A DNA stretch of 64,000 nucleotides from Aegilops tauschii subsp. strangulata (taxonomy: Eukaryota; Streptophyta; Magnoliopsida; Poales; Poaceae): positions 359,288,267 through 359,352,266 of the forward strand of contig NC_053040.3 of NCBI RefSeq assembly GCF_002575655.3, read 5' to 3'. Numbering within the stretch: position 1 is the first letter of the stretch; each line of letters begins with the position of its first letter. The translations under genes and the position numbers were made by a program. The notes under the pieces were generated by a model. The model was not told the origin of the DNA. It worked only from the letters and a program-made list of their open reading frames with translations, and searched no databases. This document shows, piece by piece, positions 22,476 to 32,796 of this stretch.

Positions 22476-23697
22476 TTATCTACAACAACATAGACATGCA
22501 AAATACTATCAGGTACTAAGTTCATGATAAATTAAAGTTCAATTAATCATATTACTTAAGAACTCCCACTTAGATAGACATCCCTCTAATCATCTAAGTG
22601 ATCACGTGATCCATATCAACTAAACCTTGTCTAATCATCACGTGAGATGGAGTAGTTTTCAATGGTGAACATCACTATGTTGATCATATCTACTATATGA
22701 TTCACGCTCGACCATTCGGTCTCAGTGTTCCGAGGCCATATCTGCATATGCTAGGCTCGTCAAGTTTAACCCGAGTATTCTACGTGTGCAAAAACTGGCT
22801 TGCACCCATTGTATGTGAACATAGAGCTTATCACACCCGATCATCACGTGGTGTCTCGGCACGATGAACTGTTGCAACGGTGCATACTCAGGGAGAACAC
22901 TTGTACCTTGAAATTTAATGATAGATCATCTTATAATGCTACCGTCGTACTAAGCAAAATAAGATGCATAAAAAGGTAAACATCACATGCAATCAAATAA
23001 GTGATATGATATGGCCATAATCATCTTGTGCCTTTGATCTCCATCTCCAAAGCACCATCATGATCACCATCGTCACCGGCTTGACACCTTGATCTCCATC
23101 GAAGCATCATTATCGTCTCGCCAACTATTGCTTCTACGATTATTGCTACCGCTTAGTGATAAAGTAAAGCAATTACATAGCGATTGCAATTCATACAATA
23201 AAGCGACAACCATATGGCTCCTGCCAGTTACCGATAACTGTTACAAAACATGATCATCTCATACAACAAATTATGTATCATCACGTCTTGACCATATCAC
23301 ATCACAACAAGCCCAGCAAAAAGAAGTTAGACGTCCTCTACTTTTTTGTTGCAAGTTTTACGTGGCTGCTACGGGCTTCTAGCAAGAACTGTTCTTACCT
23401 ACAAATCAAAACCACAACGATTTTTTGTCAAGTGTGTTGTTTTAACCACCAACAAGGACCGAGCGTAGTCATAGTCGATTCAACTAAAGTTGGAGAAACA
23501 GACACCCACTAGCCACATGTGTGCGAAGCATGGCGGTAGAACCAGTCTCATGAACGCGGTCATGTAATGTCGGTCTAGGCCGCTTCATCCAACAATATCG
23601 CCGAATCAAAGTATGACATGCTGGTAAGCAGTATGACTATTATCGCCCACAACTCTTTGTGTTCTACTCGTGCATATAACATCTACGCATAGACCTG
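22476..23697 (-). other. Copia 5' untranslated leader
   Basis: About 1.2 kb lies between the PBS and the Gag start. BARE-1-type elements are known for a long leader with packaging signals. I see no gene in it. Confidence 0.75.
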
Positions 23698-23709
23698 GCT
23701 CTGATACCA
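23698..23709 (-). promoter_or_regulatory. Primer binding site (initiator tRNA-Met type)
   Basis: The minus strand reads TGGTATCAGAGC, the standard plant copia PBS complementary to the 3' end of initiator tRNA-Met. One base separates it from the LTR edge at 23711. Confidence 0.95.
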
Positions 23710-23710
23710 C

Positions 23711-24508
23711 TGTTGGGGAACGTAGTATTTCAAAAAAATTCCTACGATCACGCAAGATCTATCTAGGAGAAGCATAGTAACGAGCGGGGAGAGTGTGTCC
23801 ACGTACCCTCGTAGACCGAACGCGGAAGCGTTTAGTAACGTGGTTGATGTAGTCGAACATCTTCGCGATCCAACCGATCAAGTACCGAACACACGACACC
23901 TCCGTGATCTGCACACGTTCAGCTCAGTGACGTCCCTCGAACTCTTGATCCAGTTGAGGCCGAGGGAGAGTTCTGTCAGAACGACGGTGTGGTGATGGTG
24001 ATGATGAAGTTACCAGCGCAGGGCTTCGCCCAAGCACTACGACGATATGACGAGGTGTAAAACTGTGGAGGGGGCACCGCACACGGCTAAAGATCGACTT
24101 GTGTCTATGGGGTGCCCCCTCCCCATATATAAAGGAGGGGAGGAGGATGCCGGCTGGCCCCAAGGGGCGCGCCCCAAGGGGGGGGAATCCTACTCCAAGT
24201 AGGAATAGGTTCCCCCCTTTCCTAGTCCAACTAGGAAAAGAAGGAAGGAGAGGGAGAGGGAGAGGGAAATAGGGGCCGCGCCCCCCTCCCCAAGTCCTAT
24301 TCGGACTCCCCATTGGGGGGGGGCGCCACCTCTTGGCTGCGGCCCTCTCTCTCCCCTAAGGCCCACTAAGGCCCATAACTTCCCGGGGAGGGGGGGCGTT
24401 CCGGTAACCCTCCGGCACTCCGGTTTTATCCGAAACTATCCGGAACACTTTTGGTGTCCGAATAACATGGTCCAATATATCAATCTTTATGTCTCGACCA
24501 TTTAGAGA
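23711..24508 (-). repeat. Truncated 5' LTR of the copia element
   Basis: It matches 16781 to about 17570 of the complete LTR and stops at the shared GAGAC. What follows is CACTA interior sequence. About 798 bp remain of about 1720. The lost part is the LTR's own 5' end, including most of U3. Confidence 0.9.
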
Positions 24509-24509
24509 C

Positions 24510-26278
24510 CCGCTATCGTCGTCGCGCCGCCGCCGTCGCCCACTGCTGCTGTCGCTGCCTCCTTCCTCGTCGGTAAGCCGCCTCCCTCCTTCCCTCCTTC
24601 CCTCCTCCTGCTCTCTCCTTTCTCCTCCTCTCCTCCCCTCCTTCCCTCCCGCTCTCTCCTTTGTCCTCCCTCCTCTCCCTCCTCGGCTGGCCGCCCTCCT
24701 CCTCTCTCTCCTCCCTCCCTCCCTTCCTCCTCCTCCAGGCACCATCCTCCCTCCTCCTCTCTCTCCTCCCTCCCTCCCTCCTTCCCCCTCCTCCAGGCAC
24801 TATCCTCCCTCCTCCTCTCTCTCTCCTCCCTCCCTCCCTCCTCCCTCCTACCTCCCTCCTCCTTCTGTTCTTGTAGATTGTAGGTTTTTAATGTTTTTCA
24901 AATAGAATAGAATGTAATTTTTTTAGTAAATATAGGGTTATAAGATATTTAGTATTGTAGATTATTTGAATAGAATAGTCTGTCAGGACTTTTTCTAGGG
25001 TTCATAGTATATTTTCAAATATATTTCAGCAATCAAACTCTAAGTTATGTGAAATTAGGGCATTTTTCTATGATTCAAGAAGTAGATAGTAATTTAAAAA
25101 ACAGGCATTTATCTAGGGTTTATGAGGATATATAGATAGATGGATGGATGGAAAGATGTTAGGGCTAGAACTAGGGTATTTTTAGTAAATGTATAGGTCT
25201 TTTCAATTTTTAGGGTTAGAACAGGGTATTTTTAGTAAATGTTAGGGCTAGAACTAGGATGTTTTAGACATAGGGTTTCACTAAGTCCTAAGATGAGGAT
25301 AATAATGTTTTTGTTTATATTTCATTTTTGCAGAAATCAAGGAGCCCCTGCATCATCCCTGTCACCGACAACATCCGACCTCGAGGTGAGACCAGCCAAA
25401 TCCCCATGTCGATGATGATGTAGATGTTTTGATAGTTGTAGTGGAGTAGTAGCTACATGAGTAGCTGTGACAATTTTCATGGAATAGTAAAACTTCAATG
25501 TAGGTCTTTCATATATGATGGAGATTTAGACATGTGATATGTAGTTTTCTGTAGTACTAGTGCTTGCCCAACTGGCCTATGTTTGCAGGGAACACCTCAC
25601 AGTGGCCTATGTTTTGCCGGAGTGTTGATTCATTTCTGTTCTGGCAAATTTTAGGCGCTCAATATGTCCTATTTTAGCAAAGGTCATGCCGGAGTTTTCC
25701 ATGAATTTTAGCATGACTTGTGCTAGAATATGCAGGAAATGTCGAGTGCTCCGGATTTGCTAGAAAGAGAATTAAACGACATTTCGAGTTGACTTTAATA
25801 GTCTGTCGGGGCTCCATACGTGACAGTCAAAAAATCAGTGAGGGAGAGTCTCCACCATATATGAGAGAAGAAGAATGCCTACTGTTGTCATGGGGGTCGC
25901 TTCTCCTTCTTCTCCTTGTGCTAGACCTTTGTTATGCACTAGGGGAAGGAGGAGTAGCGACCATCATCGATGGTCGAAAAATCAGTGAGGGAGTGTCCAC
26001 CATATATGAGAGAAGAAGAATGCCGATTGTTGTTGTGGGGGTCGCTTCTCCTTCTTCTCCTTGTGCTAGACCTTTGTTATGCACTAGGGGAAGGAGGAGT
26101 AGCGGCCATCATCGATGGTCAAAAAATCAGTGAGGGAGTGTCCACCATATATGAGAGAGGAAGGAGAATCCCGACAGACCGATAGTCAACCCGTGATGAA
26201 TAATAATGATCTAATTTAGTTTTTGTAGTACATATATTTAATTTTAGAAGTTTAATCTTTGAATTATGAACATAGGAA
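24510..26278 (+). other. 5' region of the CACTA cargo gene (putative small exons and introns)
   Basis: A GC-rich first block ends with a GTAAGC donor at 24573. A pyrimidine-rich stretch (24573-24870) and AT-rich intron-like DNA follow. A candidate 52-bp exon lies at 25334-25385 between TTTTTGCAG and GTGAGA. Another acceptor ATGCAG at 25730-25735 is followed by an ATG at 25739 that opens 18 codons. I cannot tie these into one frame with the B3-like block; they may be untranslated exons. Confidence 0.4.
25828..26174 (+). repeat. ~145-bp tandem repeat, about 2.4 copies
   Basis: The unit beginning TCAAAAAATCAGTGAGGGAG starts at about 25828, 25975 and 26119; the third copy stops after about 55 bp. 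Copies one and two differ at few positions. Each full copy holds the near-palindrome GACCATCATCGATGGTC at its end. It lies just upstream of the B3-like coding block. Confidence 0.9.
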
Positions 26279-27460
26279 ATGTCGTTGGACGTCGATAGTT
26301 TTCCGGAGTGCGACTGGTGCGGCGACGACCGGGGTCTGTGCGACAGACCTAACCTGGTAGAAGGTCGGCGCTTCAGCATTAAGCTCCAGGAGACCTTTGA
26401 TGTTGAAATGGTACGCAACGACGACAAGTATTTTTTCGTAATTAAACACGACTTCTGCTTCTTCAACGTGTAATTTTCCTCTTTTACAATTCGACTAGCT
26501 TATCCCATGCCATGCAAGATGCTATGTCTTGGAGAGGATGGATTTTGAAGATCATGAAAGTATGAAAACAAAGATAGTTCACCTAAGGACCCATCATGGG
26601 TATGATTTTGCTATAAATCTATACAATTCTGAGAGCGTATCCCATTTTGGTTGCCCGAATTGGGAAACACTTTACAAGACGTACGATTTTCGTGAGGGTA
26701 TGCTTGTCACCTTGGATCTTGGTGATCCTGACATCGACGAAGAGAATATGGATATTTGGGTCCTTGTTGATACGCTTCCAATTCTACCGCTATGCGAGTT
26801 TATCAAACATAGTTATTGAGTAATTTATATTGTTTATTTCAAAATAGTGACAGCTTATGAAAGCATATTTTCATTCTTCAAAAAATGTACGGTAGATGGT
26901 AGACAGAACCTACTACACGGATGGCGCAGAATTAACTTATCAGGAGAAAGATCATCTTATCTCATTTATTATTGATGTTGAGAATTACAATATCAATTAT
27001 CGAACTCCTGCACATTATGGTCAATATGTGCCACTAGTGCACGTGCTGACCTACGGTAACATCCATGGAGATGGCATGGTAAGATTTTTTACTATTACGA
27101 CATCCGTGCATCTTTTGCATATATTTTTCTAAAGCTAAACTACATTGCTAACTACGATGTTATTATTATGTTTTTCGATAGAAAATCCCGAAGGATTGTG
27201 TGCCTGATCTAATGTTTTCGAAAGGTCGCCTTGATGTTATGAGCTTACGGCCAGGTCATCCTAGGCTTCACTGCTGTTCATACCGGATTTCTAAAACCGA
27301 TGAAGACATGACAATCAAAGATTGGAAAAAATGTATGAACAATCATAGGGAGCTACTTGGAAGCAACATTGTGCGAAACGCAAGAATTGAAGACATGATA
27401 ATCTCCATTCTCCATAATGGAGAGTCGGGGCCTATCTTGTTTTATGCTATTTTACCTTAG
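26279..27460 (+). pseudogene. CACTA-borne gene with two B3-like domains, interrupted by one TGA
   Basis: Four coding blocks are seen. Block 1 starts at ATG 26279. Block 2 runs 26499-26819; it includes TKIVHLRTHHGYDFAINL and NWETLYKTYDFREGM, which look like the strands of a B3 DNA-binding barrel. Block 3 is 26896-27078. Block 4 is 27182-27460, with MSLRPGHPRLHCCSYRI and KDWKKCM, a second B3-like unit. Introns 26820-26895 and 27079-27181 have GT...AG ends and phase 0. The last codon before the donor at 26820 is TGA. The block 1-2 junction is unclear: a donor at 26411 would give an in-phase 88-bp intron, but the frame stays coding-like to 26467. B3 proteins bind DNA in the nucleus; the assignment is by pattern only. 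No transposase features are present. Confidence 0.55.
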
Positions 27461-27880
27461 AGAGGGTAGTAGGTCCTATAATAGAGGAGTAGGTCGTAGG
27501 TACAATGTGTTATCATGTGCTACAATGTGTTAGAGTTGATGATGATGATGAGGAGGAGTTGTGATTATGACTAGTGACCAAGTTGTTATATGATGTCTCA
27601 TGGATGAAAATGATGACCAAGTTATTATGATGATGCATGATGCTAAGTTGTTATATGAGCATGATGAGTTATTATATGTATCAGTGGGTGAAATGAACAT
27701 GGATTAGATTCAAGTGAAGTCAACATGTGGTGCACATCGAAAGTACTACTAATCCAAACTAGATCACGTTTATCTCACCCACTGTTATATATAATAACTA
27801 ATCATGGTCATAAAATCATATGAAAGTACTGTATATAAAACCTATACAAATACAACAACAATAAGCTGCATCTCAAAAAT
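27461..27880. other. Non-coding 3' region of the CACTA cargo gene
   Basis: It is AT-rich, with GATGATGATGAGGAGG and ATGATG-rich stretches near 27537-27660. No gene is visible. It would be the 3' untranslated region of the B3-like unit. Confidence 0.45.
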
Positions 27881-27884
27881 TCAG

Positions 27885-28107
27885 GAAAATTTAGCAGTAG
27901 CGCTTTTCAAAAGAAACGCTATTGCTACTTACTATTATCACTAGCGCTTTTACCTACCAAGCGCTACTGCTAACTAGGTATAGCAATAGCGCTGTAAAAT
28001 TAACGCTACTGCTAACAGTTAGCTGTAGCATCTTATTGGTAGCGCTTGTACAAGTGCTACTGATAGCTATAAAACAAGCGCTACTACTAGGGGTATCCCT
28101 AGTAGTG
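27885..28107 (+). repeat. Right CACTA terminus and subterminal repeats
   Basis: Motifs AGCGCTTTT, GCGCTACTGC and AGCGCT recur about eight times in both orientations before the terminal CCTAGTAGTG. They are the inverted counterpart of the left subterminal region. Confidence 0.88.
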
Positions 28108-29040
28108 TTTGTGGTAAGTCGTTGAGGGGCGTCCTACTTGAGGCAATTCGAGCCGGTTTTCTTCCATTTTTTCGTTTTATTCTCCTTTTTTCATTTATTT
28201 TGCATTTTTTTCTTCCATTTTTTCATTTTCTTTTTATTTTCTTTATTTTTTTTTCACTTTTTTTGGGTTTCCTTGTTCTTTTGGTTATTATTTTACATTT
28301 TTTGTATATGTCAACAACATTTTTCTAATACATGTGTAACATTTTTCCAATACAAATTAACCATTTCTTGTAATACATGGTCGACATTTATTGTATACCC
28401 ACTTTTAACATTTTTCAAATGCTTGATTAACATTTTTGAAATACAAAATTAATTTTTTTAATACATGGTCAACATTTTTCTACATATTCTAACATTTTTA
28501 TAATGCCTGATCAACATTTTTCAAATAAAAAGATTAACATTTTATGAATACATGACCAACATTTTTCTATACACTTTTAACATTTTCCAAATGCTTGATT
28601 AAAAAATATCAAACAATTTCTCAACATTTTTATAAATTCTTGATTAACATTTTTTATACATGATGAATTTTTTAAATCATTTTTGAGTATGTATTCAACA
28701 TTTTTTATTCACATTTAACATTTTCCAAATGCTTAATTAACATTTTTCAAACATTTGTTCAAATTTTTTATTTATTTGATTAACATTTTTATATACATGG
28801 CAAAAAATTGCTCATTTTCTAATACATGGTCAACAATTTTTCTATGCACATGTAACATTTCCCAAATGCTTGATTAACATTTTTCAACATGTTATTTTCA
28901 GTATTCTTGAGTAACATTTTTATATACATGATCAAACAATTCATCATTTTTTTAATACATGATCAACAATTTTTCTATACACGTACAACATTTTTCTGAA
29001 TGCCTGGTCAACATTTTTCGAATGCTGTTTATAGAGTGGT

Positions 29041-29046
<6 letters not shown>
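28108..29046. repeat. AT-rich array of TTGATTAACATTTTTCAAATG-like units
   Basis: From about 28300, AACATTTTT recurs roughly every 25-45 bp with TGATTAAC, TACATGGTCAAC or TACACTTTTAAC between. No gene. Upstream (28108-28300) is T-rich low-complexity sequence giving only Phe-rich frames. Confidence 0.7.
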
Positions 29047-29119
<73 letters not shown>

Positions 29120-29127
29120 GTATGTAT
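29047..29127. repeat. (TA)n microsatellite followed by (GTAT)n
   Basis: About 30 TA dinucleotides run from 29047 to 29107 and are followed by about five GTAT tetranucleotides. Confidence 0.97.
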
Positions 29128-30133
29128 TTATTTATTCAGATTATTTTAAAGTATAAACAAAAGTATAAAATAAAGCAAAAAATGAAAACAGAAAAAAGAG
29201 GTTGTGGCCTCCCGCGCGCGTGGGCTGGCCCATTTCGCTCGCCCCTTCAGCGAGTCGCAAGCTGGACTTGCCGAAGCCGAGATACAGGAGCTCCCTTTGC
29301 GGACCAGTGGCGAATAGGATTTGCTGCTAAAACTAGGCTAATGACTCGTTTTGAGCTTGCCTAAGAGAACAGATGAGCGGGCGGCCAACGGTTTTCTGCT
29401 TTTGCATTAGATATTTTTCTATGTTTTTTAAACTATTGATTTTTTTGTTTATGTTTTCTTTTCCTTTCGTTTTTTCATGTTTTTTCTTTCATTTCCCATT
29501 TTTTATTTTTTATTTGTTAGATACACGTTGTTGCATTTTTAGATATATGCTTTGAACTTTTTTCAGATATATGTTAAAAATATATTCAAATAAATTTTGA
29601 AGATTTTCAAATAGATGAACATATTTTAAATATACGATGGGTATTTTCGAAATTCAAAGGTAATACATGTCATTTTTGTTTTTTTATAAATACCAGGTGA
29701 ACATTATAAAAATAATTCGATCATTTTTTAGATACACATTGAGTATTTTCTAAATAGACGATGAACATTTTAAAATAAGATAATATTTTTAAGATATGCA
29801 TGAATTTTTTTAATACACGGTGGGTGAACATTTTTTACACGCACGTTGAATATTTTTCAAAATACTACACGTTGAGCATTACGCTGGACATTTTTAAGAC
29901 GTTGAGCATTTTTAAACACGCGGCGAACATTGTTTGAACACCCGTTGAGCATATTTCAAAAAACACATGTATTTGATTGAGCCATGCTGAACTACTATTT
30001 TGATTGTGCTGCGCTGAACTGCTATTGTTCTGAATGTTGCAGAACACATAGTTCGGGCTGGCCCATGAGCGACGTGACCATTGGTGAGTGCGACTTCGAG
30101 CTCATAATATGCGAAGCTATAGACGCTCACATA

Positions 30134-30135
<2 letters not shown>
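29128..30135. other. AT-rich DNA with a GC-rich island, no gene
   Basis: A GC-rich patch at 29200-29370 with a CCGCGCGCGTGGGCTGGCCC stretch resembles the GGGCCGGCCC patches left of the CACTA element. The remainder carries degenerate AACATTTT and TTGAGCATTTTT repeats up to about 29960. It may be the partner of the AT-rich element at 13-16 kb, split by the CACTA insertion; this is an inference. Confidence 0.35.

Positions 30136-30174
<39 letters not shown>
30136..30174. repeat. (GT)n microsatellite
   Basis: About 19 uninterrupted GT dinucleotides. Confidence 0.97.
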
Positions 30175-30176
<2 letters not shown>

Positions 30177-31128
30177 CAATGAACTACTCCATGTAGAAAA
30201 ACAATTAACCACGCCTTAAAGTTTAAAGTGTCACGGTTCCCCTAAATATAATTAAAGTGTTAGTACTTGTTAATTAGTTTGAAATATGCTCAAAAGCCAA
30301 CCTCAGCCATCCCGGAAACGTTTCGGTTGTCCATGTTTTTATCGGTTCTTCACGTTCTGGCTGTCTCTTGGAAAACCCATCGATTAATGTTGAAATGAAA
30401 TTTTAGTTTTTACCTCGTCAAGGCTTTGTGTCCCTAGCAACGGCAGACATGCGAACGATGAAGATGATTTTGCATGAAATAGAAGTTCGACCCATTTATG
30501 TCATGGTGCCACCATTGTAGCTGACATTGTCGGTACCATAGAGTGTGTGGTGTTTCTATCGCGTGGATCAATGGCTTTGGATCTTGTTTATCATCCAAGC
30601 ACTTCAGCTTGTCTTGGCAGTGACAAAACTGATGATTGTTGAAGTGTGGTGTGGTCAATTGTTGTCAAACTTCGATTCTCCGTGTTCCTGGTCTTTGTGC
30701 TGATAATACATTGTGAATGCAGCGGTCTGAATGATGCTAGGTTCTCAGCCACTTTTCAGATCTTCAAGGTCAGTTCAGTGTATGCAAGTTTTCTTCATCA
30801 GAGTTATAATGAAATGTTTGAGATGTAAAAAGTAAAGTTAGTTACAAGAACTTCATATAACCTAGCCTCTAACGCTTAGTGTTTTAATATATCTTTATCA
30901 CTCGTTTTTGTGCTAGTTTTTTGCTATCTAAGGTAGGGTAATAGGACGGGCTTAAAAATGGCTCAAAATCCCCTTTAAAAAGATACCCCAAACCCTCAAA
31001 AGAAATATACGCCAAAAAATGTCATGCTATTTTAGATCTCCTCAAAAGCAAACATGACATATATCAAGCGAATGTTTGGTGGCCTAGCCTGTAGCGCAAG
31101 CCTGGCGAAAGATATTTTAGATATGTAA
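30175..31128. other. Unassigned intergenic DNA
   Basis: I find no coding signature or transposon terminus in this stretch. A 60-codon plus-strand frame at 30646-30828 begins with a hydrophobic segment but has no recognisable family. Confidence 0.4.
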
Positions 31129-31979
31129 GAGCATTTCCCACCATATTTGGCCAAATTGGCCTCCTATATAGCTGCAAACGAGGATGAACGCAGATCATTC
31201 GATCAATATAGCACACAAGCAACTCAACACAAGCCAAAATATAATCTAGGACAAATAAGATTGAAAATTCATACATAGGTGATACACCGATGAATCAAGC
31301 ACCTCGTCTGTGCTTGTTGATCTCCTCTTTTGGTTGGTGAACCACCCATTGGCATGGCTATCTATGAGGCTAGTGTCGGTCAACATGATCCTCGACTCCT
31401 TTGTGATCCTCCCAAACCTCACCTCCTCCTCCTCTCTCTCTCTCTCTCAAGCTCAATCGTCCCATATGTCTTGGTCTTCTCAAGCTCCATTTGCTCCCAT
31501 TAGTTCGCCTTCTCCATCTCCATCCTCTCTCTAAATCTTGGACCTCTCCCGCACCCTCTACCTATTGAAATCCATCCTCTCCATTTGCATGTTCAAAAAG
31601 ATCTTGTATCTTTCTTCCTTCTCCTCCCTTTTCTTCAATTCTTGCCCTTTGTCGGGAATGATATCCGTCCATATGGCGAACATCTTTCTCGTCACACGAC
31701 CCTTTCTTTCTCCAAATTCCACCCTCAAGTGCTTACTCCTCTTTGGCCCGGTCCCAAGTCCGACTGCCCCTCCAACTTGGCCATCTTCGTCATACAATCC
31801 AATGGATTGGTGGGATATTCTGCAACCACTATTCATCTTCTTCTTGGTGGGGATCTTGAGATCTTCGAATAGGTTTTTCAAATTTGGTTCCTCATTCAAA
31901 TCCAACCAACAATGGGGCAAACTGAATGTGTTATTCTCAATTTGATGGTACAATGTGGCGGCCAACCCCATCTAGCAAG
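31129..31979 (-). mobile_element. Probable PIF/Harbinger-like element fragment
   Basis: The left border is suggested by TAA (31126-31128) followed by GAGCATTTCCCACCA, similar to grass Harbinger-type termini with TAA/TTA target sites. The interior encodes an ORF1-like protein on the minus strand. The other end is missing, apparently cut off at about 31980 where the older gypsy element begins. Both border calls are tentative. Confidence 0.4.
31285..31971 (-). pseudogene. Harbinger ORF1-like / NAM-associated-domain protein fragment
   Basis: From ATG 31971 the frame reads 137 codons with a HCWLDLNEEPNLKNLFEDL segment, like the 'HCW..L...P.W' block of plant NAM-associated C-terminal (ORF1-type) proteins. 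After a stop near 31560 another frame continues with charged helical sequence rich in Glu/Arg (31430-31560) and ESRIMLTDTSLID, which resembles the end of the same family. ORF1 proteins of Harbinger transposons bind DNA and help the transposase enter the nucleus. The copy is broken by at least one frameshift. The assignment rests on pattern only. Confidence 0.45.
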
Positions 31980-32034
31980 CAAAAATCACACATCAACATA
32001 ATACAAGAAAGGAAGATGTGCAACCAAAACTCAC

Positions 32035-32796
32035 ATGGCTTCTGATTACAATATCTTATTGGTGCGGGTCCTTAAGGTGGAGGAGACTCTGAAGGGCATG
32101 TACAAGGCGCACGATGCCCTTCAGGTCAAGGATGTGAAGGCAAGCGAAGAGCTCAAAAAGCTCCGCCTGGCGCATGCCGAGCTCCAGACTCAGGCCCAGG
32201 CCGACCACAAGGTGCTCCAGCATGTGGAGCAGAATGCCGTTGGTAAGCCGTTTTTACTTCAGTGTGTGTTTGGCAGCAAGGGGTTCGTCGAGCTCACCCA
32301 GTTGTGGCGCTTAGCATAGGTCTTCGCGGATCTCCCGAAGAGTGCATCGGACACCGGCCATTACTTCGGCGAGCGGGAGGGCCACGAGGCGGAGAAGGTG
32401 TTCTGGCAACAGTTCCAGGCGTCTCTGCGTCCGAAGCTACTGAATCATCGGATGAAGCAGCTGGTGGAGCTTCTCCGCATGGCTAGGCCGACGCTCCAGG
32501 CCCTCTGCATCAATCTGTGGCCTGCGGAGGTGCTGCCAACTAGCCTCTTCGGGCTCCTATATCGTCTGCAGGAAGCCATCCCGCAGGTAGCTCGCTGGAA
32601 GCGGTCTGCGTGCCTGGAGGGGGCTCAGCGAGTGTACACCTGCGTGAAGACGCATTTTCAGCGTGTTGAAGCAGCAGTTGTGGCCACGGGACCCCCCGAA
32701 GGGAAGGACCGGACCGCGGAGCAGTTCCTCGTCGAGGTTGTAGAAGGGACCCGGATTACCGAGGCCAAGTGTCCCATGGACACTCTTTATTTTTAG
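32035..32796 (+). pseudogene. Antisense ORF of older gypsy element (coiled coil and C-terminal domain)
   Basis: The block 32035-32242 encodes a coiled coil (KDVKASEELKKLRLAHAELQ) and ends at a GTAAGC donor (32243). The block from about 32320, VFADLPKSASDTG onward, ends in TAG at 32794-32796. It matches the same region of the younger element (38314-39200) and resembles the second exon at 408-1051, including PTSLFGLLYRLQ against PTRLADVLRRLA. The splice acceptor near 32319 does not join in phase with the donor, so the copy may be damaged. The N-terminal domain is absent. Function unknown. Confidence 0.65.

Larger units (their letters stand above)
16781..24508 (-). mobile_element. Copia LTR retrotransposon, Angela/BARE-1/WIS type, 5' LTR truncated
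   Basis: In element direction (right to left) it has a partial 5' LTR (23711-24508), a tRNA-Met type PBS, a leader of about 1.2 kb, gag-protease-integrase-RT-RNaseH in copia order, and a complete 3' LTR (16781-18503). It sits inside the CACTA element. The 5' LTR ends abruptly at about 24508, losing its first ~930 bp, so no target duplication can be tested; the left flank is caacc (16776-16780). In roughly the first 235 bp the LTRs differ at about 14 positions by eye, so the insertion is not recent. Coding frames carry stops and frameshifts. Confidence 0.92.
16388..28107 (+). mobile_element. CACTA DNA transposon carrying a B3-like gene
   Basis: The left end reads CACTACTAGGAGAAACC and the right end reads, reversed, CACTACTAGGGATACCCC, so the inverted termini share CACTACTAGG. 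TTT flanks both sides (16385-16387 and 28108-28110), the 3-bp duplication made by CACTA transposases. Both ends carry AGTAGCGCT-type subterminal repeats in inverted orientation. Without the nested copia element (16781-24508) it would be about 4.0 kb. No transposase is visible, so it is non-autonomous. The interior holds a gene-like unit with two B3-like domains. Confidence 0.88.

Noticed and set aside
24356..24905. Long Arg/Gly-rich and Ser/Pro-rich frames on both strands
   Set aside because: They come from a CT-rich tract. Both strands are open because of composition, not coding.
24510..27460. CACTA transposase genes (TNP-type)
   Set aside because: None of the visible blocks resembles a CACTA transposase. 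The B3-like pattern fits better, and the element seems non-autonomous.
16388..28107. Copia element as the outer element and CACTA as the insert
   Set aside because: CACTA termini with TTT duplications lie outside both copia ends, and CACTA subterminal DNA directly abuts the copia LTR. The copia must be inside.
29047..29127. TA-rich tract as a replication origin or matrix attachment site
   Set aside because: A simple microsatellite explains it. Nothing else supports an origin.
29984..30196. 70-codon frame including a Cys/Val repeat
   Set aside because: The repeat is just the translated GT microsatellite.
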